Positions 44,299 to 55,667 of a DNA stretch of 64,000 bases are shown here, in pieces. Source of the stretch: Cervus elaphus (Eukaryota > Chordata > Mammalia > Artiodactyla > Cervidae); the NCBI RefSeq assembly GCF_910594005.1, contig NC_057834.1, positions 107,907,650 through 107,971,649 on the forward strand. Direction: 5' to 3'. The position numbers were made by a program, and so were the translations under genes. Each line of letters opens with the position of its first letter. Positions within the stretch are counted from its first letter, which is position 1. The notes beneath the pieces were generated by a model that did no database searches, had not been told where the DNA came from, and was given only the letters and a program-made list of their open reading frames with translations.

Positions 44299-44402
44299 CA
44301 GCTTCATGCCTTTGTAAGTTATTTCATGTTTGTTTGTTTGGGTGTCCTGCCCAGCCTTGTTTGTAAATAAGAGATTTGGAGCACTCTGAGTTTACCATTT
44401 GT

Positions 44403-44408
44403 AATAAA
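44403..44408 (+). terminator. JUN poly(A) signal 2
   Basis: AATAAA in TTGTAATAAAGT, followed by a T-run. Confidence 0.75.
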
Positions 44409-44468
44409 GTATATAATTTTTTTATGTTTTGTTTCTGAAAATTCCAGAAAGGATATTTAAGAAAATAC

Positions 44469-44474
44469 AATAAA
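44469..44474 (+). terminator. JUN poly(A) signal 3
   Basis: AATAAA in ATACAATAAAATA. It may act together with signal 2 for the shorter mRNA. Confidence 0.6.
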
Positions 44475-44980
44475 ATATTGAAAAAGTTACCCCTCCCCCA
44501 ACCTCTTTTCTGCATTATCTATAGATTACTTGTCTAGGTGGAGTTGAAAGAGTTGAGTGTCAATTAAAATCACTGTGGGTGCTTCTTACTAGCAGGCCCT
44601 GAAAACTGTTGTCTGCTGGACTTGAGAAAGAACTGCAGCTGATGCTCTCATCAAGTTATACTTTTCCCTCCCCAACAATCTACATAGAGTTGCTTACAAA
44701 GGATAGTGTGGCATTTCAGGAAGATGAGAGAAGGGAGGTTGTGGTGGAGAGGGACAGCCCACTGGGAAATCTAACATTTTAGTTTGGATTATATCAAGTG
44801 GCATGTGCTGTGACCATTTATAATGTTAGTAGAAATTTAAACAATAGATGCTTATTCTCAAAGCAGGAACAGTGGCAGATTTTTACAAAAGCTGTATCCT
44901 TCCAATTTGGAATCTTTAACAATTCCTAGATAAAAGAGATGGTCTTTGCTTATGAATATTTATAACAGCATTCTTGTCAC

Positions 44981-44986
44981 AATAAA
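44981..44986 (+). terminator. JUN distal poly(A) signal
   Basis: AATAAA in GTCACAATAAACA, followed about 30-60 nt later by a strongly T-rich stretch (45015-45050), the usual downstream element. It marks the end of the long mRNA. Confidence 0.8.
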
Positions 44987-45003
44987 CATATTCAAATACC
45001 AAT

Positions 45004-46639
45004 AACAGATCTTGATTTCCTTTCCCTTTTCTACTTTTTTTCTTCCCAAGCTCTATTCTGAAGCTTTTCAGTTGCTGGGGTCAACATTATTGCCATCTGA
45101 AGTTATTTGGTAATTAAGAAGCAAAGAATTTAGGAAAAGTCAACACAGAAGTTGCAGTCTGGATGAAACGTTCTCCCTGCTTCATTCATTCTCTCTCTCT
45201 CTCTCTCTCCCCCTACTTCTTTCCACTCACTCCCTCCCTGAAATAAACACCTGTGCCTAGACAAATTACCAGTGTAGCAATTTACTGTTTCAAATTCTTC
45301 TAAAGTTTCTTCATTTGTCTCTAAAATAATCTTGCTTAAATTATTATAGACTCTCAAAAGGTGGTAATCTAGATACTATAAAAAGATGCACAAGAGAAAA
45401 AAACATGAACATAAATGGAATGATGGCTTATGTATTAATAAACCTTCACTCTGGGGAAATGGCAAACTTAAATTCTGTCTGCAGATAAAACTTAGGAGAT
45501 CAATAAGGCAGAACTCAACAAGGGAACAATTTTTGCTTGGTTGCTTTTAATCCCAAGAGTCAGTGTGATTTTCAAGCAGCAAAAGCAATTTGATATCCAG
45601 GAATATTTCACAAACCACTAATTGAGGCAGGTCGTTTGCTCATTAGCAGTGCTCTAGTACCCAACAGGTCTGAGAGTGCTAATATCCTGCCTGTGGCTGT
45701 AAATCCAAAGACACAAAGAGTTTTTCCTTGGGAGGATATCTAGGAGTGGAAGGGATTGGACTGAGTTGTTACCTATCAGATACTCCATTGTAATAATACT
45801 CCTTTAACAAAGGATTACTGGGAGCAGAGACGAGTTTGCCAAAGAGTGAATTTGCTGATGTCAGCAACCCGGAAGGTGAGTTTATTTTGACCATATGTAG
45901 GAATAGTGAGCAGAGGGACAATAAAGCACTCTGGGGTGGGGCTCTGTGGAAGCTAAACAAGAGCCAACTAGAAAAAATAAGCAGGCTGGGGAATTAATTA
46001 CCTGCAAAGGTAGACTAAGCCCAGACAACAGAGCAGCACAGAAAAGCCACACCACTCCCCAGTTTGCTTTAGACTCTGACATTAAAAAAAAAAAAAAAAA
46101 AAGCCTGAAACTCATACCTATCGCTACCCTTGTTTGTTTCAATTATGTCTTTGAATGTATATCCCTGAAACTCTAACAAAAGAGAGAGAAAAAAATAATT
46201 GTGGTAGAGGAAATTCACCAATGATCTCCTGTAAACTTTGGAGACAGAAAATCAGATACTTGCAGATACTCAAAAGTCAATGTTAAAAAAAAAAGTCAGT
46301 GTTATTTTGACACTCAATGAGTTATTGTTTGGGTAACACTAACAGTTGGAGAAGATGAAACCAGTGGTACATGAAACTATGAATCCTCTTTTACTTTGTT
46401 TTCCCTATGTATATTTCAGAAATTCTTAACTCTTTGTGTCCACTGGGGGAGAAGGCTCATGAACTCAGTGAAAATGCCTACAAGTTGTGTTTGTGTATGG
46501 TTGTGTACATGTGTACACACACACACACATACTCCCCTAGGGGGAGAGATCATTAGCTCTGTTTAGTTCTCAAAAATTTCCATGACTCAAAAAAGGTTAA
46601 TTTATAAGCTGAATGTTTATACATTCACTATGAAAAACG
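45004..46639. other. non-coding flank downstream of JUN
   Basis: No gene. A (TC)n run at 45190-45209, an A-run at 46084-46101 and an (AC)n run at 46515-46529. A 14-bp palindromic MARE-like site is at 45853-45866. Much of the sequence is repeat-free and may contain enhancers. Confidence 0.5.
45853..45866. promoter_or_regulatory. palindromic MARE-like site
   Basis: TGCTGATGTCAGCA: both TGCTGA arms of a CRE-type Maf recognition element are perfect; only the centre (TG instead of CG) differs. Large Maf, small Maf/CNC and possibly Jun-family dimers are candidate binders. Binding is inferred. Confidence 0.6.
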
Positions 46640-47010
46640 TATCTGTGTGTGAATTTGAATTTCGTGCATTTCACCTCTTCATGCTTCTTGTACACATTTC
46701 TCTGCCTGGAATACTTTCCCTTCTGGCTCAACTGCTGAATCCTACCCATTTTTTAAGGCTTAGCAAAAGTGGCACCTTCTCTGTGATGCCTTTCCTGCTA
46801 ACTCCCTCTTCAGGTGGAATGAATATTCTCCATTGAGCATCCCTAACATTTTATCAAAACTTCTGATAGCACTTATCAAAGGAGTATCATTGTGAACCTC
46901 TATGTGTCGTGGTCAGAGCCTACTCTATTCATCTGTGGACCCCAGACTCCTAGTACAGTTCCTGGTTGCATAGATGTTCATAAGATAAATGTGTGTTAAC
47001 AGGATAGACA
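46640..47010 (+). repeat. L2 LINE 3' end remnant
   Basis: CATTTCTCTGCCTGGAATAC, TTCCCTTCTGGCTCAACTGC, and TAGTACAGTTCCTGGTTGCA near the end. Confidence 0.75.
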
Positions 47011-47206
47011 ATTGAACTTAAACGCTCCAAAATAATTCTAGGTTAATTTCTTCTAGTGCAATATACTTCATCCATTTCCAAGTGTACAACTCCAAATGGA
47101 TTGAAGACCCTCAGAAAAGTCAAGTCTGAACAATCTCCAGGTACTAAAGCCTCGTTCTCAATGAGTGCTCTTAAGAGAATTAAACTGTTAGCACCTTCAT
47201 TCTTCC

Positions 47207-47411
47207 TGGCTTCCCTAGTAATTCAGTGGTAAAGAAGCTACCTGCCAGTGCAGGAGATGCAAGTTTGCTCCCTGGGTTGGAAAGATCCTCTGGAAAAGGA
47301 AATGGCAACCCACTCCAGTAATCTTGCCTGGGAAATTTGGACAGAGAAGCCTGGCAGGCTACAGTCCATGGGGTCACAAAGAGTCAGACACAACTAAGCA
47401 ACTAAACAACA
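47207..47411 (+). mobile_element. Bov-tA SINE, TSD-bounded
   Basis: Complete copy with TTCCCTAGTAATTCAGTGGT at the head, TTTGCTCCCTGGG (decayed box B), and CAAAGAGTCAGACACAACTA at the end. The exact 11-bp target duplication TTCATTCTTCC is at 47196-47206 and 47412-47422. Confidence 0.95.
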
Positions 47412-47422
47412 TTCATTCTTCC

Positions 47423-48340
47423 CCAGCCACACAGAGTGTCCCTTCCCTCCTCTGCTAATGCAAGTGGGCATTTTCTTATATCAAATGGGCCTATTTGAAG
47501 AATTAGCCTTGGAGGTGGAGATGGGGAAGGATAAAATGTGATCATTAGGCAGGCACAAAAAATAGTTCTAGATGTAGCTTTGTTAAAACCAACTATTCTG
47601 TTGGTAATGACTGAAAGAAATTTCTGTTTGCAAAGCTAATGTATTTCAGGGGTCCAGAAATTAGTATTCAAGGTTTACTTGATGGAGACATGCTAATATA
47701 TCTAATCCCCATGTAATTTTATTATTAGGGAAGATGCACATCAATTGAATCAAGAAAAAAAGTATCTTTCAGTCTTGCTCACCCCTTGCTCCCACCACCT
47801 ACTTCTGTATGTATCAAGTAGAATGTTACAGAAGAAGGGAAGAGGGCTGGAAGCTGGGATAGCCACAGAAGGTGAAGCAATCCCTTCCTAACTCTGAAAT
47901 TTGGCTACAGTTATTTGGTTTTGGACTTTTGACATCACAAAAAGGGCATTGCCCTGGGCCTACAACACAAACCCTGTTCTCTAGGAACTCCAGTCTGGTG
48001 GGGAGGAATACAGAGATGAAGCGGAAAGAGGTGCCAGATGCAGGAGAAGGCATCTTTATCAGGAAAGACTTCACAGGTGAAGTGACATCTTGGTGGAACT
48101 CAGCAGGCAGAAAAAGATGGAGGAGGAACCTGTATGCAAAGGCACAAGGCATCAGAAAACATGTGATAGGGGACTTGTAAGCTGCTTGGAGAGGCTGGAA
48201 ATAAAGATGTGAGAAGAAAAATGAAGGAGAAGAAGCAGAAAAGTTTAAGGTTTCATTTGTGAAGTACTATCTGTTCCACGCCAAGAGTTTGATTGTTATC
48301 CTGGTCTTTATGGAGAAATACTCAAATTGAGACTGATTAA
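47423..48340. repeat. non-coding, old repeat traces
   Basis: No gene. 47960-48190 resembles the unnamed fossil repeat seen elsewhere (GGAACTCCAGTCTGGTGGGG). The rest is not recognised. Confidence 0.45.
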
Positions 48341-48736
48341 AGAAAGCTGAGCACAGAAGAATTGATACTTTTGAACTTTGGGGTTAGAGAAGACTCTTGA
48401 GAGTCCCTTGGACTGCAAGGAGATCCAACCAGTCCATCCTAAAGGAAATCAGTCCTGAATATTCATTGGAAGGACTGATGTTGAAGGTGAAACTCCAATA
48501 CTTTGGCCACCTGATGTGAAGAGCTGACTCATTTGAAAAGACCCTGATGCTGGGAAAGATTGAAGGCGGGAGGAGAAGGGGACAACAGAGGATGAGATGG
48601 TTGGATGGCATCACCGACTCAATGGACATGAGTTTGAGTAAGCTCCGGGAGTTGGTGATGGACAGGGAGGCCTGGTGTGCTGCAGTCCGTGGGGTTGCAA
48701 AGAGTCAGACACGACTGAGCGACTGAACTGAACTGA
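48341..48736 (+). mobile_element. BovB LINE 3' end, truncated
   Basis: About 395 bp: AGAAAGCTGAGCACAGAAGA, GGAAGGACTGATGTTGAAGG and the AGAGTCAGACACGACTGAGC end with a short (TGAAC)2 tail. The flanks GATTAAAG and GATTTAAG may be a decayed duplication. Confidence 0.93.
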
Positions 48737-49867
48737 GATGATTTAAGAGTTCAACATGTCAAGAGTAGAAAACAGAGGGTAAGGAATTCCAGAAGAAGGG
48801 TCAGCATGAGGGGAACCCTGGGGAAAACACTAGGGTACCCTACGTGTGACGGGAAGGCCGATCTTCTGGGATTCTGGTGAGCAGAGGAGAGGAGTGAGCA
48901 CTGAGATTGGCATTGACCAGTTTATACTTTTGTCCTCTCCAATGTGCTTTCATCCCTTCAGTTTCACTTTATTTTCACCACTACCCTGCATGTATCATTG
49001 TTAGTAACTGTGTTTCACAGGAACAGAAGCTGGGGCTCCCAGTGAGTTTTAAGAGTTTTTGTTGAGGCTCCTCATCCAGTGACTGGTGGGGCCATGATTA
49101 GGTCCCCAGCCATCAAGAACCATATTATTCTCCTCTATTGTTCCACAAACCAGATGTCCTGGTGATCCCGGGACACCTTGCTTCTACAGTGAGGACCCTG
49201 AGGAACTGAATTAGTCATCAGAAGGTTCTTTGATGTGCACAGCATCTGAGCAAAGGTAATCAGATAGTCTCCTGGGATATTTCATCCATGCTAGTAACAT
49301 CTAATGAACTCTCCTTGCCCTGATGCAAACCCCTCCACTCTGGGAATACTGGTGCTAAGAAGCCCTGACAGTTTCTTGCTATACAAACTTCCTTCATGTA
49401 CATCTACTGAAAGACATTGCCTGATGGTTGCTTCATCATTCCTTCAAAAAACTGGGTTACCAGATCATTGAGTTACTGCCTTCTTGGGCTATAAATATTC
49501 ACTAGCTACTTGGACAGAACCTGGGTGTTTCCCAGGCCTCCTCGGAACTTTCTGTCCATCAGCTTCTGCTGATAGCAGATCTCTTCCAGGGTGTATTTGA
49601 TTCATCCTGTATTCATGCTTGGAGGGAGGAACATCCTGACCCTATGGCAAATCTTGAAAAAAGATAAGCAGGCACCTGTACCATTGTATAATCAATCACA
49701 CTACCAGTTAGGATGCTTACACAGGCCAGTAACAGAAGGCACAATTTAAACAAGGTCCTAGGCAAATTTAGTGGCTCAGCAACATTATCATGGGCTTTCA
49801 TCTTTTCCTTTCACCATCCTCAAGGTGTGAGAGATGCTCCTTGTGTGGACTCAAGACAGCATCAGCA
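48737..49867. other. non-coding with one MIR
   Basis: 48940-49090 has reverse-MIR features (TTTCACAGGAACAGAAGCTG near 49013). The rest shows no gene or repeat I can name. Confidence 0.45.
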
Positions 49868-50066
49868 GGGACTTCCCTGGTAGTCCAGTGATTAAGAATC
49901 CGCTTTCTAGTGCAAGGGATGGGGGCTTGATCCCTGGTCGGGAAGTAAGATCCCGCATGTCTTCGGACAAGCTCCATGTGCTACAACTGCTAAGCCCGCA
50001 TTCCACAAGGAAAGATCCACATGCCAAAGCTAAGACCTGATGTAGCCAAATAAATAATAATGTTTT
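49868..50066 (+). mobile_element. CHR-type tRNA-Glu SINE
   Basis: GGGACTTCCCTGGTAGTCCA head, CTTGATCCCTGGTCGGGAAG, then the longer body (GCTACAACTGCTAAGCCCGC) and an AATAAATAATAAT tail. Confidence 0.88.
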
Positions 50067-50154
50067 AACAAATAAGTAAAAATCAAGGCTCTGATAGCAA
50101 GAAATAACTGAGTTGGAGGATAGCTTTTGGACTGGTAGATAGTCATTAGTGCTC

Positions 50155-50535
50155 TCCACCAGGTAGTTCCGGTTTTCCTCTTGGGTACGAGGTAGGATAG
50201 TACTTCCCTATCTTCTACCTTTTGGATGTTGAGTAAGAGGCCTTGTGACTTTGTCAGCCAATGAAATACCAGCAGTGGTGACATCCTTGACTTCCTTAAG
50301 AAGAAGTGTGAGATTTGCCACATTTCCTTTTCCCAGTCTCGGCAACTGTGGAAGCACAGAGATGGAACATCTATTAACCTGGTTCTTAAATGACGTTGAT
50401 GCAGATTAGAGTCCCTCCCCACCCCCAGCATCTCCAGTAGACATTTAACAGGCACAAGGATTAAACCTTTGTTGTATTAAGACACAGAGATTTGAGGACA
50501 TCTTGTTACTGTAGCAGTACCTAGACTTTCCTAAC
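50155..50535 (+). repeat. MLT1-like LTR remnant
   Basis: CTTGTGACTTTGTCAGCCAA and TGTTGTATTAAGACACAGAG with GTTACTGTAGCAGTACCTAG at the end: the same LTR-like layout as at 35400. Confidence 0.45.
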
Positions 50536-50599
50536 CGCTCCAGTAGGAAACAAGTGTCTGCCACACATATAATCAAATTAAAAAAAAAAACCTGTAAAA

Positions 50600-51290
50600 T
50601 ATTCAATATGCATACCAGTTACTAAATTTCTACTATGTAGCAGACACTGTACTAGGACTTACAAGGTAAATGTTAGGGTTTTATTGTAATACATGAGAAA
50701 ATGGAGGTTTCTGTCTTGTTCAGGTTCAAAAAATAAGTAACTTGGGGAAGCTCGAAATGAATCCAGGTTCTTCTTAATTCCAGAGAGCTTGCATTGCTCA
50801 CCTATGACCTTGCCCTTGAGTAGTACTGCCACATGAATTTATATCTCAGTGGAACCTCACAGCCTCCCTGCCATAGGCATTGCTATCACTGCATACTGCG
50901 AATGAGGAAACTGAGATTCAGAGAAGAAAACTAACTTGCAAGACTGCAGAACTGGGAACACACCAGAGACTCTGCCCTTTCCATAGCTCCTTGCTACCTT
51001 TCTGACCACATGAAGAATCGAGACGTTACAAGTTAAAAGAGAGAAGTGGAGTTTTAGGACTTGGTGGAGACACAGGGATTTTGGAGTCAGGTACCCAGGG
51101 GTTCAGCCTGGAAGCTCAAAGCTGGGAGGTGCAGACCAATTTCTTTAATGTTGCTAAGTCCTTCTTTTGTAAAGATGAGGTCAGCCATGGCTACCTCAGA
51201 AGGTTGCCGAAAGGTTCAGATATATGCTGGAAGGTTCAGATGCCCCGTATATAACAGGCAAGCAATAATTAGTCATTTTTCCACTGTAGA
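50600..51290. repeat. three MIR remnants
   Basis: 50620-50790 and 50820-51000 are reverse MIR (the second shows AATGAGGAAACTGAGATTCA at 50900). 51060-51280 is forward MIR-like (GGAGTCAGGTACCCAGGGGT, TTGTAAAGATGAGGTCAGCC). Confidence 0.6.
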
Positions 51291-51356
51291 TTTGTTAACT
51301 TAAGAAGAAATGATCAGGAATCCCACCTCCCTGCCCAAGCCAGTGCAGATGCATAG

Positions 51357-51384
51357 ACACACACACACACACACACACACACAC
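51357..51384 (+). repeat. (AC)14 microsatellite
   Basis: Fourteen uninterrupted AC units, likely length-polymorphic. Confidence 0.97.
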
Positions 51385-52984
51385 CCCACACACCACCATG
51401 ACTGAAACGAAAACATTTTCCATTAAGATTCAACGAGGTCTCCCAGGACCTGCTTCTTGGTCATATAAGGGCTGGCAGGTCCTCTCCGCGGGCTGGAGAA
51501 AAGTTTTGTTTCCCCAGCTGCACTCACAGGGGAATACTCTGCAGGCACGGCGTTGGGAACCTGTTTGGCTTGGCTCAGAGGCCTGTCAGCACATTCAGGA
51601 AGTGAAGTCAGAAGAGGCAGGATTTCAAACAGCCAGCTGCACATGAATGCCCGAGCGGTGAAATGCCTTATCCAAGCAGGGTGCCTCTCAGCCTGGGTTG
51701 CCCTGAGCGCTGTCAAAAAAGCCTCTGAGGATGGCTCTGGACCAGGAAAGGAAGAAGCAATTGGTGGCACACAGGGAAAGGCCATGACTTCACAGCAAAG
51801 CAGCCAGAAGGGCTGTGTGGGATCATCTCAGCCATCTCTTCTCTCTCAGCTTGCTGGGAGAAGAGTTAGCTTCATCCTCAGTCTCCACGTGATAGTGTCC
51901 AGCCGCTCCCACTCTCTGCCCATAGGAATAAGTGAGATGGAGGTAGCAGCTCCTCATGTTCTCCCAGGATGGTGTTTCATTGATCTGACTGGGCCTCATA
52001 TCCATCCCTGAACCAATCAGACACAGGACATACTGTTAATAATACTGGGTTGCCCGAGATGTAGGTCAATTGCCCTCCTCTAAAACCAAAGTATTGATGG
52101 GAGTTCCATCAAACCACATGGCCAGAGAAGAGAATAAGGGAGAAGATCATCAAAGGACAATCAGAACCTACAAAGGAGTAGGTGCTGGAGGTCAAACAGA
52201 TTATTATTATCTGTTGTTATTATTATCAAACCCATACCAGGATGAAGGGGCATCTACTTCATTTCCAAAATCAGGTTGGCACTCACGATCCACAGTTTTA
52301 CCTCTTTTAATGAATTGGTGAGCCAAGATATAAATCAAGAACATGCTTCCTTGGATGGAAAATGCTCAGGAGGGATGTATTCAATGATATAAACACATAA
52401 AAATATTCTGTAAAAAAATTATTAATCTTAGTTGCGGTTATGATATTCACTGTAAAAACTTGACATAGGCCAATTAAAGGAGAGAATTGAATATCCTCCA
52501 AGCAAGATTTTGAAACATCAAGAAGCCCTCCAAGTATGTCTACTTCTGGTCTGTGTTTTTCTCTACTTACCCTGCCCATTGAACTGTATCAGTATCAGTT
52601 TCTACACCAGGATTTGCACAATTCAATTGTTAAGGTAGTAGAAGTAGAAAAAAATCTGAGATCAATTATCATCATGACCAAACCCTGAAAAAGGAGAATC
52701 CAATATAAAATGAAATATACTTCTTCCTCCTTACAAATCAAAGATCTTTACTCCCAAGAACCAGAATGTGAGAACGATCTTTTAAAATCCTTAGAACTGA
52801 CTATAAACATAAGTGAATGATAAATCCAGTGTTGCAAGTAGGAAATGCCGAGAAGTTGATGAGTATCTACTGTGTGGCTTAAGACCTTGCTGGGAGGTAA
52901 TATAGTAACCAATTCTTGACATAGTCTTAAAATCTTTCCACCTGAGGATAGCATCATGAGACTTAATGATTGTCACTCTCTCAG
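51385..52984. other. non-coding, mostly repeat-free
   Basis: 1.6 kb with no recognised repeat. The 152-codon frame at 51553-52011 has no known domain and no homologue I recognise. The region may hold conserved non-coding elements. Confidence 0.4.
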
Positions 52985-53640
52985 AAGGTCACATGGCTCT
53001 ATTCATTCACCCCGTGTTTATTGAATTCATTCATTTCCTCTGTCCAGGCACCCGCTAAGCACTGCAGGTGAGAAGTTATGTAAAACCTGGATCCTGATAT
53101 CAAAGTCAGGTGGCTTCAATACATAATTGTCATGACAGAGGTAAATATAGGGTACTTCAGGAATAAGAACCCAACAGAAGGGAATTCAGCAATGGCTTCA
53201 CTGAGGAGCTGATTTAGAATTGTATCTTAAAAGAGAAGAGTAGGCGTTTGACAGGAAAATGGGAAGACAGTGCTCCAGGGAGATGGGACACTGGGGACTA
53301 AGGTAAGTATCAACTATTCACAGACAAGATGGAGGAAGTTCCTGCCCATGTATTGTCAGGTAAAAAAGAGAGAGAGACACCAAACAAATTATTAAAGATA
53401 TTTTCACAATTACTTTATCCAGCCCAGACCTTTACAGAGTGCTGCAGAAAATGTGTACAGCAGTGTCTGCAGAGACGGGGAAGCCACAACCCAAGCTTTC
53501 AGTGAGGGATGAGGAGGGGCTGGCCTCGGCCCAGGATATCAGGGAGACCTCCTGGAGGAGGTGACTTTTATTTAAACTGAGACCTGAAGGAATTAGTCAG
53601 GCACAAGGGGTGAGTGGGGAGAGCACTGCTGTCTTAGGCT
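52985..53640. repeat. old interspersed repeat
   Basis: It starts with CGTGTTTATTGAATTCATTC and CAGGCACCCGCTAAGCACTG, and continues with GAGGAGGTGACTTTTATTTA, ACTGAGACCTGAAGGAATTA. A common fossil repeat, family not assigned. Confidence 0.45.
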
Positions 53641-53667
53641 AGAGCGTATGTCAGAAGTAACAAGAAG

Positions 53668-53935
53668 GAGTCCCCTGGAGGCTCAGTGGTAAAGAATCCC
53701 CCTGCCAACACAGGAGGCACAGGTTTGATCCCTGATCTGGGAAGATCCCACATGCCTTGGAGCAACTAGGCCTGTGAGCCACAACTACTGAGCCTGTGCT
53801 CTGGAGCCTGGGAACCGCAACTACTGAAGCCCACGTGCCCTAGAGCCTGTGCCCTGCAACCAGAGCAAAACCCGGGCAGCAACAGAGACTCCCACAGCCA
53901 AAAATAAATAACTTTATTTTTGTTTATTTTAAAAA
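53668..53935 (+). mobile_element. CHR-type SINE, long form, TSD-bounded
   Basis: Head AGTCCCCTGGAGGCTCAGTG, box B-like GGTTTGATCCCTGATCTGGG, then repeated CAACTACTGAGCC/CAACTACTGAAGCCC body units and an A/T-rich tail. The exact 15-bp duplication AGAAGTAACAAGAAG lies at 53653-53667 and 53936-53950. Confidence 0.93.
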
Positions 53936-53950
53936 AGAAGTAACAAGAAG

Positions 53951-54624
53951 ACCAGTTTGTTTAGAATATACCGTTCCCTCAGGGGGAGGGGATGAGTGGA
54001 TGAGGTGGTCATGGGGCAGGTTGATCCAGAAGGGGTGCAGTGAACATGGCATGTCCAAATACATCACCCAAACTCCAAGTCTTAACCTGAAAGGTTAGAT
54101 GACACTGAGGAAAGAGGACCCAGGTTTTTTTTTTTGTTTTTACCATTCAGTGTTATTAATTAACATATACTAACTTCACATAGTCTAAATAAAGCCTTTT
54201 ACAATCCATTCTGTGATCCTTGATCAAAATACAGATTATAAGCATACAGAAAGATTGTCATTCCTCTGATGTAATGATCTGAGAATTGTGATTTCTGTGG
54301 TTTACAAAATAGAGGCTAATCATTTAGTAAATATGAACATAAATTAATTATATGATTTTCCCAGGAAGGGTTTTTTATACTTTTCTTGGGTGTTAATGAA
54401 TATGTCTTTATTTCAATCAAGTCAACTAATATTCATGACTTCTCTCTGTTGATATTATAAAGATACGTCAGGAGTTTAGTGAACTCTCATTGTTTTATCC
54501 TTAGAAAGCAAGTGATGTAACTATTTAGAATTTAGAACAAACCTCTGCCCAGTCTTTGTCTGAAAGTCACAGTCTTCATTCTCAGGGAAGAAGCTCCAAT
54601 TTCTGGCTATGAGAGACTGATCAT
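53951..54624. other. non-coding, AT-rich
   Basis: A T-run at 54126-54140; no gene or repeat named. Confidence 0.45.
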
Positions 54625-54840
54625 AACATTAGCTGTTTATGAAGCTCTTGTGATGTGCCCAGGCCCGTGGTAAATGCCTTCTGTATTACCTTGTTTCAAC
54701 CTGACAATAGCCCTATCAGGTAACTATGGCAAGCTTGTTCCCAGGTGAGGAAACTGAGTGACTACAGAAAATGGCCAAGGCCCCGGGAATGTAAGAGGCA
54801 GGAGCAGGATTTGGCTCCAAAGTTGAGCCCCTGATCCCTC
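54625..54840 (-). repeat. MIR SINE remnant
   Basis: Reverse MIR with CCCAGGTGAGGAAACTGAGT near 54740, then GGAGCAGGATTTGGCTCCAA. Confidence 0.7.
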
Positions 54841-55667
54841 CATCAAACCGCCTCTAAAGAAAACCAAAAGCATTAGAAATATTGTAAAATTCCAACAGCT
54901 CAGCAATATCACCCTCCCTGCATGGTACTTTGACAGAAAGTCAGTTTACAATGATATTCCTTTTCCTTAATGTGGAAGGTGAAGGGGAAACTCCAGGGAC
55001 CCTTTTATTTTCTTTCCCATTCGTATCTGGGCTTTATGCCCCTGCTGTTTTGAATTCCATTTCAAATGAAAAAATAACTAAAAACCACACTCAGCCAAGC
55101 TATTTGGATTTAAAACAGACCGGCAGAAACCTGGAAGGAGTCAGGATTCTCCCTAATATATCAAATGTAGCAGCCAGCGCCGATCTGAGAGACTCTGCTC
55201 TATTCTGTAAAGAGAACAGGCCGCATTTTGAAAATGGATGAGTTGAGTTCACTGTTGTGACTTGTCTGAAGGTCTGGAGGCCAGGTCTGGTTTTGATCTG
55301 ACAGGCCTGGGTCTCCAAACAAGGGTTATTCCTTTGCAAAGACTCTGAGAGTCGGCACGTTTGCCAGGTACAGACCTGGAACAGTGTCCCTTTGAAGACT
55401 TCCCGGGTGGATCTTAAATGGGATTTGGTGCCCATTGTGGAATCACAGTAATGAGCTGAAAAACAATGTTTTTCATTATGCTGGCAAATCAGTTAGCTCC
55501 TCTGTTTGCTCAGGTGTGTGGCTGTGTGCCCCATGCCCTGATCTCTATATAGTAAGAAAATAAATATTTTTAAAGGGAGAAAGGATTGAAGATGAAAGAA
55601 TGTCACAACTGGTGGGGTGGGAAAAGTGAGAGAGAGGAGACTCTAGTCTCTTTAAAGTAAGGTAATG
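54841..55667. other. non-coding, repeat-free
   Basis: About 830 bp with no repeat I recognise. No frame looks like a gene. It is a candidate conserved non-coding element about 11 kb downstream of JUN. Confidence 0.45.

Larger units (their letters stand above)
43726..45003 (+). other. JUN 3' UTR
   Basis: About 1.28 kb, ending after the AATAAA at 44981. It carries GGGG-rich tracts (44077-44097, 44155-44184), a U-rich stretch at 44256-44272, Pumilio-like TGTACATA (44248-44255) and TGTAAATA (44362-44369), and four AATAAA signals. Known JUN mRNAs are unstable through U-rich, non-AUUUA elements. Tandem poly(A) sites fit the two mRNA sizes known for mammalian JUN. The exact 3' end is inferred from the last signal and similarity to human. 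Confidence 0.85.

Noticed and set aside
51553..52011. 152-codon frame
   Set aside because: No domain, no splice or promoter support, ordinary composition.
53668..53935. CRISPR-like or satellite array from repeated CAACTACTGA units
   Set aside because: The units are the normal body of a long CHR SINE bounded by a target duplication.
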